Shown in pieces: positions 1 to 7,601 of a stretch of 64,000 nt of DNA (position 1 is its first letter; every line of letters starts with the position of its first letter). The position numbers and the translations under genes were made by a program. The stretch is taken from the NCBI GenBank assembly GCA_029260795.1, contig JAJDCO010000112.1, forward strand, positions 88,576 to 152,575. Reading direction: 5' to 3'. The notes beneath the pieces are model-generated. The model was not told the origin of the DNA. It was given only the letters and a program-made list of their open reading frames with translations, and did no database searches. This stretch comes from Planctomycetota bacterium. GTDB taxonomy: Bacteria; Planctomycetota; OFTM77.

Positions 1-1
1 C

Positions 2-256
2 TATCCAGCGACGTTCACCGAGATCGGTGAGACCGGGCAAATCGTGGTGATCGCGCTGCTCTCCGACGGGACGAGTGAGGACGTAACCTCCCAGACTCGC
101 GGGAGTGCCTATACCCGAGCAACCCGGACATCCTGTCCTGCCCCTTCGGGGCAGGCGCGAAGCGCCGTTGCCATCGCGCTCAGCCTTCGGCTTCGAGCGT
201 GGCCTCGCGGGTCGGCTTCTGCCAGGCTTGGTGGACGGCTTCGACGAGCTCGGTGA
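2..256 (+). pseudogene. Tail of a truncated Big_2 (bacterial Ig-like) domain protein
   Basis: The frame is open from the window edge to a stop at 256. The first 40 or so codons read like a bacterial Ig-like domain of the Big_2 kind: the segment TGQIVVIALLSDGT followed by EDVTSQ matches the usual pattern of SDGT and DVTSQ strands. After about position 130 the match stops. The frame then runs through GC-rich hairpins and antisense into the 3' end of the neighbouring histidine kinase, so the last 40 codons are probably not protein that selection has shaped. I read this as a surface or secreted protein cut short by a rearrangement or a frameshift. The 5' part lies outside the window, so a normal gene with a short odd tail cannot be excluded. 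Confidence 0.4.
137..166 (-). terminator. Adjacent hairpins downstream of the histidine kinase
   Basis: Two overlapping stem-loops lie between the kinase stop (180) and the Big_2 fragment. One is a perfect 8-bp stem CCTGCCCC/GGGGCAGG at 137-155 with a 3-base TTC loop. The other is GGCGC/GCGCC at 154-166 with a GAA loop. There is no clear T-run, so the terminator role is inferred from position and stem strength. Confidence 0.4.
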
Positions 257-2021
257 GGACGAAGGGCTTTCGTAGTATGGCGACGTCGCTCGGAACTTCG
301 TCGGGCGAGAAGGGCTCGGTTCGGCCGGTCATGATCAAGGCCGGGAGGGCTGGGTTTCGGCGGCGACATGCCTGGAGCACGCTCACCCCGGAGCGCCCCG
401 GCAAGTCGAGGTCGATGATGGCAAAGCGAATGCGCGCGGCGTGCAGCTCGATCAGGCGGGCTGCCTCGTCGCCGTCGGCGGCGGCCAAGGTCGGGAAGCC
501 GGCGGACGCCAGCGCCTCGGTCACGAGCTCGCGGACGTGATCATGATCCTCCGCCACCAGCACGACGGGAGGATGTTCCGGGCCGCCTCGCTCGCAGGCG
601 GCATCCCGGGCGCATGAAAGCTCGATTCGGCAACGGGTGCCTCCGCCTGCTTCCGGCCTCAGAGTCAGCGAGCCCTGATGTTGCTCGATGAGGCTGCGCG
701 CGACCGCCAGCCCGAGGCCGGTGCCCACGCCGCGCGGCTTGCTCGTCACGAAGGGAGCGAAGATGTCGCCGCTCGCTGTGGAAGGAATCCCCTTCCCTTC
801 GTCAGCGATCGTGATCGCCGCCCGGGCGTCGCGGCCGACGCCGATCTGGTTCACCGCGATTCGAACCGGTCGGCCTCCAGGCGAAGCTTCGCAGGCATTG
901 TCGAGTACCTCCGCGACGACCCGAGCCAGCCGTGTCGGCACACCCCGCACCCAGAGCGGATCGCACTCTTCACCTTCCATCTCGACCTCGACCTCGGTGC
1001 GTCGACGGGCTTCGACGACCTCATCGACGAGCCTTCTGAGATCCAGCAGCCGCCGGGGCTCGATTCCAGGGCCGGCGAGGAAGGACAAGGATCGTCCGAG
1101 CTCGACCGCTTGCGCCGCGACGGCCTCGATGCGATCGACGGCGGCGTGCGATTCGGCGGAGGTCGTCTTCGTACGCGACAGCTCGACATATCCAAGAATG
1201 GCAGTCAGCACGTTGTTCAGGTCATGGGCGACCTCACCACTGATCGTACCGAGCTGAGCTCGCAGCATCGCCTCACGGCGTTGGGTCTCGCGTTGAGCCT
1301 GCTCGCGCTCCGCAACCAAGCGGTCCGTCACATTGCGATCGACACCGGTGTATCCGACGAAGGCGCCCGTCTCATCGAATCGAGGCTCGGCCGAGGTCTC
1401 GAGCCATCGCCGGTCGCCCTGTCGGTCTTGAACCTCTCGCTCGAAGGCGTGGAAGGGTCGATGCTCCGCGAGCACGACCTCGAAGGCGCACGCCGACCAG
1501 CTCGTGTCTCCGGCGGGAACAGACTCCAGGATCGAACATCCCAGGAGCTGTCGAGCCGGAGCGCCCAGGAGCCGTTCGGCGGCCGCGTTGACGAAGACGA
1601 ACTCGAACCGGGCATCGATTGCCCAAACGCCATCGGGCAGGTCCTCCAAGATCGCCGTCGTCGGTCGCTCTCCCAGCACGCGCCTCAGACCGCCCCACCG
1701 CTGGCGAGCCGATTCGATCTCTCGCCACAGATCCTCGGGAGGGTCCCAGGGAACGGCGCCGTCCGATACCTCACCAGCCAAATCGTCCGCGAGGACGACC
1801 CAAGCGCAGTGGGGCAATTCCTGATCGAGCGAATCCGGGATGGTGCACGCCCCGTCGAGGACGACGACCTCAGGCACGACGTCCGTCGACTTCTCGGACG
1901 CTTCTCTCGGCCACCGGATCGGGCGGTATCCCCCGACCGCGAGCCGCTCGGCGATTCGCCGCCAAGTACCGTCGTCGGATGCCACGACCCAAATCGGGCC
2001 GCTCTCGCCGCGTGTCGACAA
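180..2021 (-). CDS. Hybrid sensor histidine kinase (PAS-HisKA-HATPase-REC)
   Basis: Cytoplasmic two-component hybrid kinase of about 613 residues with no membrane segment seen. In order it has an N-terminal receiver-like region, a PAS domain (DGVWAIDARFEFVFVN), a HisKA box EVAHDLNNVLTAILGY with the phospho-accepting His, and an NtrB/PAS-type ATPase domain (N box DNACEASPGG, G1 DEGKGIP, G2 GTGLGLAVARS). A C-terminal receiver follows, with acidic residues in VAEDHDH, the phospho-acceptor Asp in IIDLDLPGRSG, and the conserved Lys in LRKPF. The frame is open back to a TTG at 2117. I prefer the TTG at 2021 because a strong ribosome site (GGGAGGGGAG) lies just upstream. No partner response regulator is adjacent, so the signal and output are unknown. 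Confidence 0.85.
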   Translation of the reverse strand: MSTRGESGPIWVVASDDGTWRRIAERLAVGGYRPIRWPREASEKSTDVVPEVVVLDGACTIPDSLDQELPHCAWVVLADDLAGEVSDGAVPWDPPEDLWREIESARQRWGGLRRVLGERPTTAILEDLPDGVWAIDARFEFVFVNAAAERLLGAPARQLLGCSILESVPAGDTSWSACAFEVVLAEHRPFHAFEREVQDRQGDRRWLETSAEPRFDETGAFVGYTGVDRNVTDRLVAEREQAQRETQRREAMLRAQLGTISGEVAHDLNNVLTAILGYVELSRTKTTSAESHAAVDRIEAVAAQAVELGRSLSFLAGPGIEPRRLLDLRRLVDEVVEARRRTEVEVEMEGEECDPLWVRGVPTRLARVVAEVLDNACEASPGGRPVRIAVNQIGVGRDARAAITIADEGKGIPSTASGDIFAPFVTSKPRGVGTGLGLAVARSLIEQHQGSLTLRPEAGGGTRCRIELSCARDAACERGGPEHPPVVLVAEDHDHVRELVTEALASAGFPTLAAADGDEAARLIELHAARIRFAIIDLDLPGRSGVSVLQACRRRNPALPALIMTGRTEPFSPDEVPSDVAILRKPFVLTELVEAVHQAWQKPTREATLEAEG

Positions 2022-2154
2022 CGGGTGCTCCCCTCCCTCATCGTCGCTGCCTCCTCTCGGTCGCCGCCTCTGCGCCCGAGCAGGCCTACAAGATACCGAC
2101 CGCACGATTCGGATCAATCCCGCGCTTCCCAGCGGCCGTCCCCGAAAACGAGAC

Positions 2155-2185
2155 TCGCCGAGTGACCCGGAAGATCACTCGGCGA
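2155..2185 (-). terminator. Terminator hairpin after the peroxiredoxin gene
   Basis: A perfect 11-bp inverted repeat, TCGCCGAGTGA and its complement, encloses a 9-base loop. On the minus strand it lies 35 bases past the peroxiredoxin stop, and CTCGTTTTC follows it. It fits a Rho-independent terminator separating peroxiredoxin from the kinase gene. Confidence 0.6.
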
Positions 2186-2219
2186 GGAAATCGATTCGAT
2201 TCTCGGAGCCGCTAGCGAC

Positions 2220-2828
2220 TCAGTGCTTGGTCAGGTACTCGCGCATGCCCTCGGGGCTGGCCTTCATGGTGTCCGAGCCCTCGTCCCAATCGGCCGGGCA
2301 GACCTCGCCGTCGTGCGAGGCGACGTACTGGAACGCCTTGAGATTGCGAAGGGCCTCCGTGGCGGAGCGGCCGACGGGCAGGTTGTTGATGGTGGCCTGC
2401 ATGACGGTGCCGTTGGGGTCGATCAGGAACAGGCCGCGCAGGGCGACGCCGGCGTCGGCGAGAACTCCGAAGCTGCGGGCGACCGACTTGTTGATGTCGG
2501 CGAGAAGCGGGTAGTTGAGGTCACCACCGAGTCCGCCCTCTTCGTGCTTCGTCTCCACCCACGCCTTGTGAGTGAACTGCGAGTCGATGGAGATTCCAAG
2601 CACCTGGCAGCCGCGCTTCTCGAACTCGGCAGCATGCTTGGAGAAGCTCAGGACCTCGGTCGGGCAGACGAAGGTGAAGTCGAGCGGATAAAACAGCAGG
2701 CAGACCCACTTGCCCTTGAAGTCCGAGAGCTTGAAAGGCTTGAGCTCGCCCTTGTAGAAGCCCTGGAGCGTGAAGTCGGCAGCAGGCTTTCCGACGATGG
2801 TCGCCGGGTTGATCGTGGTCTCGGTCAT
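2220..2828 (-). CDS. Typical 2-Cys peroxiredoxin (AhpC/Prx1 type)
   Basis: Thiol peroxidase of 202 residues that reduces hydrogen peroxide and organic peroxides in the cytoplasm. The peroxidatic Cys is C55 in the motif DFTFVCPTEV, and the resolving Cys is C177 in GEVCPADW, so it is the dimeric 2-Cys type. The C-terminal arm (residues after 177) is complete, and family length is normal. The start at 2828 is set by GGAGAAG a few bases upstream of the ATG; a longer open frame to 2957 has no such support. It stands alone, with its own terminator. No AhpF or thioredoxin gene is next to it, so the reductant is not evident. Confidence 0.95.
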   Translation of the reverse strand: MTETTINPATIVGKPAADFTLQGFYKGELKPFKLSDFKGKWVCLLFYPLDFTFVCPTEVLSFSKHAAEFEKRGCQVLGISIDSQFTHKAWVETKHEEGGLGGDLNYPLLADINKSVARSFGVLADAGVALRGLFLIDPNGTVMQATINNLPVGRSATEALRNLKAFQYVASHDGEVCPADWDEGSDTMKASPEGMREYLTKH

Positions 2829-2962
2829 TAGTTCTTCTCCTACATGGCGGCGGCCGGCGGTCCGGATTCGCGGAACCGGCACGGCGCGATGATCATGGTC
2901 GAAATCGAGGTCTATTGAGTCGGTCGCGTTGCCGCTCGGGGCTGTCCCCGCTGGCAACCGAC

Positions 2963-3061
2963 CTAGTTCTTGGCAGGGGATTCGAGCCGCACAATATACC
3001 GACTCGAGCCCGGCTCGTCAGCCCAGGAGACGATTTCCAGGCGCTCATGCGGGTCAGCCAC
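2963..3061 (-). pseudogene. Orphan C-terminal gene fragment
   Basis: About 32 minus-strand codons ending in a stop at 2963 read like the end of a real protein (HERLEIVSWADEPGSS, then RYIVRLESP), with normal codon use for this genome. Upstream the frame turns into low-quality sequence lacking a start. In the same 476-base stretch between the peroxiredoxin and the ACP gene I see only a possible promoter. Given the broken genes that follow, this may be a remnant of another gene of the same locus. A hotdog-fold dehydratase is conceivable from the strand pattern, but I do not recognise it. Confidence 0.3.
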
Positions 3062-3127
3062 CCGTGAACGGGCCCTTCCTAGCCTCTGGGGCAATTCGCC
3101 GCAACGACCGCGCGGGGACGGAGCCGA

Positions 3128-3157
3128 TTGAGGAGTTTCGAGGCGGGTCGATATTGT
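3128..3157 (+). promoter_or_regulatory. Candidate sigma70-like promoter for the ACP/KS operon
   Basis: TTGAGG at 3128 and TATTGT at 3152 are separated by 18 bases, and lie 148 bases upstream of the ACP start. The match is moderate and rests on inspection only. Confidence 0.3.
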
Positions 3158-3304
3158 TGGCGCGGAATCGCTGCCTGACGCCGATCGCCCGCAGCCTGAT
3201 TCGGGTGCACCGCCTCGGAGCGGCGTGGGAGGATGTGTGCGGATCCGAGCCGGACTCCGGCCGCGGCATCCCGTCCGATTCGCTGAACGAAAGAGCCATC
3301 CATC

Positions 3305-3604
3305 ATGGGCCAAACCTCCATGCGACAAGAGCGGATCAAGAAGCTGATCGTCGAGAAGCTGCGGCTGCCCGACATCACACCCGAGTCCATCGGGGACGAG
3401 ACTCCGCTTTTCGGACCCGAAGGGCTCGGATTGGACTCGGTGGATGCCCTCGAGCTCATCGTCGGTCTCGAGAGGGAGTTCGGGATCAAGATCCGCAGTC
3501 CCGAAGCGGAGCGCGAGGCATTTCAGACCGTGAGCCGCCTCGCCGATCTCGTCGAGCGCCATCAGCTGAATGGTGGAGAGAAGGAAGCCTCTCAGGGGTC
3601 ATGA
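3305..3604 (+). CDS. Acyl carrier protein
   Basis: Small acidic carrier of 99 residues that holds acyl chains on a phosphopantetheine arm. The attachment Ser is S45 in GLGLDSVDALEL, with the usual helix I before it and a C-terminal helix (FQTVSRLADLVERH). It overlaps the ketosynthase start by ATGA (3601-3604), so the two were an operon. The DSVD motif with an upstream LFGPEGLG segment resembles dedicated ACPs of aryl-polyene and similar type II fatty-acyl clusters rather than the primary fatty acid ACP. Two ATG codons (3305 and 3320) are possible; neither has a strong ribosome site. The gene looks intact although its partners are broken. Confidence 0.9.
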   Translation: MGQTSMRQERIKKLIVEKLRLPDITPESIGDETPLFGPEGLGLDSVDALELIVGLEREFGIKIRSPEAEREAFQTVSRLADLVERHQLNGGEKEASQGS

Positions 3605-3890
3605 GCCGAGTCGACGAGACCGTGATCACCGGAGTCGGTACCGTGTCCTGCCTGGGTCGCGGATTCGGAAGGCTCCGACGGTCACTCTTCCACGAGCCAC
3701 CTGCCCTGCGGCAGCTGACGCTCTTCGACACCGCACGTCACCGGACTCGATTGGGCGGAGAAGTCGTCGAAACGGTCGCCCAGCGACGTCAATCTCGAAC
3801 GGATCGCTTCGGCCTGGATGCTGCCCGGCAAGCACTCGAACAGGCGGCTCTGAAATCCGGAGAACCGCGCCGGCAAGGCCGCTGCCTCGG
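3601..3890 (+). pseudogene. Ketosynthase 1, N-terminal fragment
   Basis: Begins at an ATG overlapping the ACP stop. It reads as the N-terminus of a FabF-type 3-ketoacyl-ACP synthase: VITGVGTVSCLG, then the DRFGLDAARQALEQA helix at residues 68-82. Recognisable sequence stops near position 3860-3890, just before the strand that should carry the GTSTGG motif. The frame continues to a stop at 3953, but there it is antisense to the next fragment. The missing continuation, starting at RLGAFIGTSTGG, is on the minus strand at about 4507. This is therefore one gene split by an inversion. Confidence 0.75.
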
Positions 3891-4515
3891 CGGCATCATT
3901 GTGCAGAGTGCCGGTTCCATGAGCGTTGACGAAATCGATCGACTCTGGTGATCGCTGGGCATCGGCCAGGGCGGCTTGCATCGCCCGCGCGGGTCCTCGC
4001 CCTTCCGGATCGGGAGCCGTCATGTGATGCGCGTCGCAGGATGCGCCCGCTCCCAAGAGCGTCCCGAGAATGGACACGCCTCGAGCTTCGGCTTCGCCAC
4101 GTCGCTCGAGGATCAGGATGGCGGCTCCCTCACCCAGCGAGAGCCCGTCCCGATCTCGTCGGAAAGGTCGGCATGGCTCCGGAGACACCGCACGCAGCGA
4201 GTTGAAGCCGGCGTAGGTCAGCTCACACAGACCGTCGGCCCCACCACAGAGCACAACGTCGACCTCACCGCTGCGTAATGCCGCGAGGCCGGATCCGATC
4301 GCCCTGGCTGCGGCGGAGCAAGCCGAGGCCAGGGTCTCGACGGGGCCCCGGCAACCCAGTGCGCGCGCGATCGACTCGGCCGGCGAGCTCGTGAGCTGCG
4401 ACACTTAGTCGCGATACACGGACCTTCCCCTCGAGCATGGCCCGATAGGCGCGCTCGCCTTCCGGCATCCCGCCCGTGCTGGTTCCGATGAACGCGCCCA
4501 AGCGCACCGAGTGCG
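3880..4515 (-). pseudogene. Ketosynthase 1, inverted catalytic core
   Basis: The minus strand encodes the middle of a 3-ketoacyl-ACP synthase: RLGAFIGTSTGGMPEGERAY, then the active-site Cys in LASACSAAARAIG, GGADGLCE, and the catalytic His in NAHGTGTLHND. Recognisable sequence ends about there, so the last 80 or so residues, including the second catalytic His, are missing. The frame shifts by one base near 4400-4412 between VRVSRLS and SQLTSSPAE. The piece continues exactly where the plus-strand N-terminal fragment stops. The locus is therefore inverted relative to ACP and KS N-terminus, and cannot make an active enzyme as it stands. Confidence 0.75.
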
Positions 4516-5319
4516 TCGCGAACGCTCCGGCTGGCCAGGTGGCGATCCGACTGAATGCTCAAGGACCGAATGCGACGCTCACACAGCGTGAGATTGGCCC
4601 TCTGCTCGCCGTGATTCGTGGCGCCCAAGACATCGAATCGGGGCGCACCGAGACCGCACTCGTCGGGGCGGTCGAAGAGATGCCGCCCCTCCTCCATGCC
4701 ATTCTCGATCGCTTCGGCAGCTTGGCGCGGTCTCGAAGCGGCGAGTCGGAGCTGCCCCGTCCCTTCGATCCGAGTCGCGACGGTTTCATTGCCAGCGAGG
4801 GAGCGACCTGTTGGTTGCTCGTGAGTGAGTCGCACGCCCGCCCCCGCCCTCGCCCCCGCCCTCGCCTCCGTCTCGGCCTGGGCTCGCGCTTTCGATCCCT
4901 CGGCCCCCGGACACACTTGGGGACAGCGTCCGGAGCTCCTGACTCGAGATCTTCTCGACGCGCTCCAAAGAAGCGGCATCGCGCTCGACAGTGTCGATCG
5001 CGTCGTCAGCGGTGCCTCGGGCTCCCGCCGGGGTGATCGAGTCGAGGGGCGAGTGCTCCGCGGTGCCTTTGGCGACTCGCTTCCCCCCCTCGTCGCCCCC
5101 AAGGCGGTGACCGGCGAGTACGCCGGCGGCTTGCTCGCTCCTGCCCTTCTCGCCCTCGCCGGACGAGCTTTCCAGCGACCGATCGGGTTTCAGCAGGAAG
5201 ATCCCGACATCGGGGTCCGTCTCTGCAATGTCGCACCCGAGCGAGCCGAGCGAGTGTTGATGACGAGCGTTGCTGCCGGCGGCACGGCGGCTTGGCTCGT
5301 TCTCGACGCACCTCGCTGA
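4512..5319 (+). pseudogene. Ketosynthase 2 / chain-length-factor-like protein, C-terminal fragment
   Basis: From about 4512 the plus strand encodes the rest of a second KS-fold protein: NAPAGQVAIRLNAQGPN, PFDPSRDGFIASEGA, and a C-terminal part with PKAVTGEYAGG and SVAAGGTAAWLV ending at 5319. At the place of the active-site Cys it has ATLTQRE. A Gln here is the mark of chain length factors, the non-catalytic partners of ketosynthases. About 130 N-terminal residues are absent. A frameshift falls in the C-rich run at about 4825-4870, where one frame gives FIASEGATCWLLVSE and another gives SAWARAFDPSAPG. Family assignment is firm, and the loss of the N-terminus is visible. Confidence 0.7.
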
Positions 5320-5371
5320 ATACCTGTCGATCCGCGACTCCTGCGGCTACTGGGAATCCTCCGTGTCTTGA

Positions 5372-5420
5372 GAAGTGGCGGCACTTCACGGCCTTTTCAC
5401 TTCTTGGATCTGAAAGATCC
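5372..5420 (+). promoter_or_regulatory. Two small inverted repeats upstream of the short ORF
   Basis: GAAGTG-GCGG-CACTTC (5372-5387) and GGATCT-GAA-AGATCC (5406-5420) are perfect 6-bp inverted repeats located 50-95 bases before the start of the small gene that follows. They could be operators or a 3' hairpin of the KS2 transcript. Confidence 0.25.
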
Positions 5421-5467
5421 GACCGGCTCGCCGTAATAGAGAGCAACGAATGACCTGGGAGGTCACC

Positions 5468-5716
5468 ATGAAGCGGATCGAATCCATGACGACCCCGGGC
5501 GGTTGGCTCGTCACAGGAAGTGCCGAGTCCATCCGCCGACTGCGCGAGAAAGCGAGCGGCTCGGAAGAGCGGGCCGCCGAAACGGACCGGAAGATCGAGA
5601 CGGAGGTCGGTGAGCCCATCGCCTCGACGCCGCGGCCCCTTCCCCACCTGGCACGCTGGCTCATCCATCCCTGGCTCCGCCGCCGCTCCACGCCCTGCTC
5701 AGCCCCCGAAGCCTGA
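5468..5716 (+). CDS. Small hypothetical protein
   Basis: A possible 82-residue protein. The start at 5468 is chosen because GGGAGG lies 5 bases upstream; an in-frame ATG at 5450 has no such site. The sequence holds a charged helix (SIRRLREKASGSEERAAETDRK, shown here only as its general position, residues 19-40) and a basic, Trp-containing segment HLARWLIHPWLRR. The end is Pro/Ser-rich and runs into a C-homopolymer region. I do not recognise it. It may be a genuine small member of the damaged biosynthesis locus or a chance frame. Confidence 0.35.
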   Translation: MKRIESMTTPGGWLVTGSAESIRRLREKASGSEERAAETDRKIETEVGEPIASTPRPLPHLARWLIHPWLRRRSTPCSAPEA

Positions 5717-5873
5717 GCGCCCCCCCAAAGCTCTCTCCCCCCCCCCAACACGCACCGCCATTTCGAGCTGAGCCATCAGACTTCAAATGCTCAAAGCTCC
5801 ATCATCCGCCTAATTCAACCCGATCCCATCTCAACGTTCGAGATCGAGTGCTCAACGGACAGCGTCGTCGAGC

Positions 5874-6530
5874 TCAGTGCTTGACCACATGCGTCTTCAG
5901 CTCGGTCCCCTCGGGTAGGTCCCCGGAGAACTCGGTGGGCGCGATCTCGGCTTTTCGATCGAACTGGGACAGGACGATCTCGACCTCGTCCCCCTCGGCA
6001 TTTCGGTAGCGAATGCTCTCCAAGTCGCGCTCTCGGCTGAAGACCAGGGCCAGGGACGTCATGAAGGCACGAAATGCCTTGCTCTCGGGGGCCAAGAGAA
6101 TGGTCGCTCGCTCGGCCTCCCGCTCGAAGCCCGTCAGTCGGAAGCTCTGCTCGAGCTTCTGCACGTCGGATCCGAACACTTTCACGAGGGCTCCCGCCAG
6201 ATCGTCGCGGGAAAAGAGGAAACGCTCGGCGCGACGCTCCTTGACCTGGTGCACCTGGTAGCTCGTCGCATCGAATCGCACTCGAGTGGCTCGAGGCTCC
6301 TCGAGGACGAACAGCAAGCAGGCGGGCCGCTGGCGATAGAGGAGCCGGCCGCGGGACCGGAGTGGCTCCAGGAGCAGCGGCGTCCGGATCTCCTGACGAA
6401 AGGTCGCACTCAAGGTCTCGACCTCGGCCTGTCGTCGCGACCAGCTCGCGAGGATCTCGCGGGCTGCTTGACGATTCGCTTCGCACAACTCTTGTGCGAA
6501 GAACCCGAGCAGCGCTTGTCGCCCTCGGAC
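5874..6530 (-). CDS. LolA-like periplasmic lipoprotein carrier, N-terminus unclear
   Basis: Recognisable LolA-fold sequence starts around ASWSRRQAEVETLSATFRQE, continues with LRSRGRLLYRQRPACLLF and DDLAGALVKVFGSD, and ends EIAPTEFSGDLPEGTELK. LolA proteins carry lipids or lipoproteins across the periplasm, and LolA homologues are regular members of aryl-polyene-type clusters. No signal peptide can be found in this frame. The frame is open to 6632, but upstream of about 6530 the better coding signal moves to another frame, which holds the LolB-like piece. So either the N-terminus was lost, or the two genes are joined by a frameshift. It faces the acyltransferase fragment and the KS2 gene. Confidence 0.6.
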   Translation of the reverse strand, partial: VRGRQALLGFFAQELCEANRQAAREILASWSRRQAEVETLSATFRQEIRTPLLLEPLRSRGRLLYRQRPACLLFVLEEPRATRVRFDATSYQVHQVKERRAERFLFSRDDLAGALVKVFGSDVQKLEQSFRLTGFEREAERATILLAPESKAFRAFMTSLALVFSRERDLESIRYRNAEGDEVEIVLSQFDRKAEIAPTEFSGDLPEGTELKTHVVKH

Positions 6531-6844
6531 CAAGCATCGAGGAGAAGGGTGTCGTCGAAAGCCGCGTGCTGCTCGAGCAGCGTGACGGCGAAGAACGTGA
6601 GCCGATGCCGCGGCGCCGGCCCCTCGGCCCAACGATGCGACAGACCGCGAGCCGCCTGGGGGAAGTAGCCGGTGAAGCCCTGCTCATCGGCGACCAGATC
6701 GAGCACCTTGCCACCGCCGTCCGCGAAGAGCTGGAGCCGGATCGCCAGGTTTGGCTGGCGCCGCACGACACAGGCTGCCCGGAACAGTGTAGCCGCGCAA
6801 CCAACGACGAACGCGCTTCTCGCTCGCCTCCAGCTCTCGCTCAC
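6530..6844 (-). pseudogene. LolB-like or related lipoprotein fragment
   Basis: About 105 minus-strand codons from a GTG at 6844 read FRAACVVRRQPNLAIRLQLF, then KVLDLVADEQGFTGYFP, and RLTFFAVTLLEQHAAFDDTL. The pattern of short strands with arginine-rich starts resembles the LolB/DUF4292 kind of outer-membrane lipoprotein. There is no convincing signal peptide or lipobox, so the beginning is probably missing. Near 6530 the coding signal jumps by one frame towards RQALLGFFAQELCEANRQ, the start of the LolA-like frame. The family assignment is tentative. Confidence 0.35.
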
Positions 6845-6869
6845 CGAAGCAATATCCGATCGGCTCGAA

Positions 6870-7385
6870 ACAGGCTATTTCTTGCCGGAGGGGTTGCTCG
6901 AGCGACGGATGCACGTCGTCCGAGAGCCGGAGAGGGACGAGCGGGCACAACGTTGGATCGACGAGATACTCCAACGATACGGCGAAGGCCGCATCGTCAC
7001 GCACTTCGAGACTGGAGACGACTTCCAGCTCGGCGTGTCTCTCCTGTCGGCGCTCCGCCGCGGAGAGCTGGTCGGGCTTCCGGCGGACCGCCCCCGATCC
7101 GGCGGCCGCACGATCGACACGCGCCTCTTCGGGCGCCCCTTTCCGCTACCCGAAGGACCGGCCGTCCTCGCCCGGGCCGCGGATGTGTCGATGACGTTGC
7201 TCTGTCTGATCCGTTGTGGTCGCCGGCGCTACCGCGCCATCCTGTGCCCGCCCATCCGTGTGGCCCAGACCGACGATCGCGATCGCGACGTTCGTGAGGC
7301 GACGGAACGGATTGCCGCCGACGTCGAGGCGGTGATCGCTCGCGCACCGACGCAGTGGTTCTGCTTTCAACGCGTATTCGATTGA
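6870..7385 (+). pseudogene. C-terminal half of an LpxL/HtrB-like acyltransferase
   Basis: Plus-strand sequence from about 6870 to the stop at 7385 matches the second half of LpxL-type lysophospholipid acyltransferases: the segment RMHVVREPERDE, then GRIVTHFETGDDF, GELVGLPADRP, DTRLFGRPFPLPEGPAVLA, and a terminal PTQWFCFQRVF. The N-terminal half, with the HX4D catalytic motif, is absent: upstream on this strand there is only sequence antisense to the lipoprotein pieces. The open frame reaches back to 6672, but those codons look like noise. Such acyltransferases are common partners of the KS/ACP genes in aryl-polyene-type clusters, which ties it to the genes at 3.3-5.3 kb. Confidence 0.65.
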
Positions 7386-7519
7386 GATGGAGTAGCCCGA
7401 TTACTGGCCTGGCCCGATTCGAATGATTGCTTCCCGAAACCCGCTTACTGGCCGGGCTCAATTCGGCCGCTTCCTCGACCGTGCCTTGTGGATTGCCGTT
7501 CATTCGTCATCGTGACGCG

Positions 7520-7584
7520 TCGCCGTGCGGCGGCTCTGTTTGATCGCACCACCTCTGGGACGATCGCCGTGCGGCGGCTCTGTT
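7520..7584. repeat. 21-bp direct repeat, two copies
   Basis: TCGCCGTGCGGCGGCTCTGTT occurs at 7520-7540 and, identically, at 7564-7584; I note it here as its halves TCGCCGTGCGG and CGGCTCTGTT. About 100 bases upstream a looser pair (TTACTGGCCTGGCCCGATTCG-like) occurs at about 7400 and 7445. These repeats fill the 216-base gap between the acyltransferase fragment and the barrel gene. Confidence 0.7.
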
Positions 7585-7601
7585 GGCGGCCCGCTGCTCG
7601 C

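Noticed and set aside
2929..3951. A 340-codon gene spanning the region before and across ACP and KS
   Set aside because: Only the part from 3601 has coding character (the KS N-terminus). The part before is out of frame with the real ACP gene.
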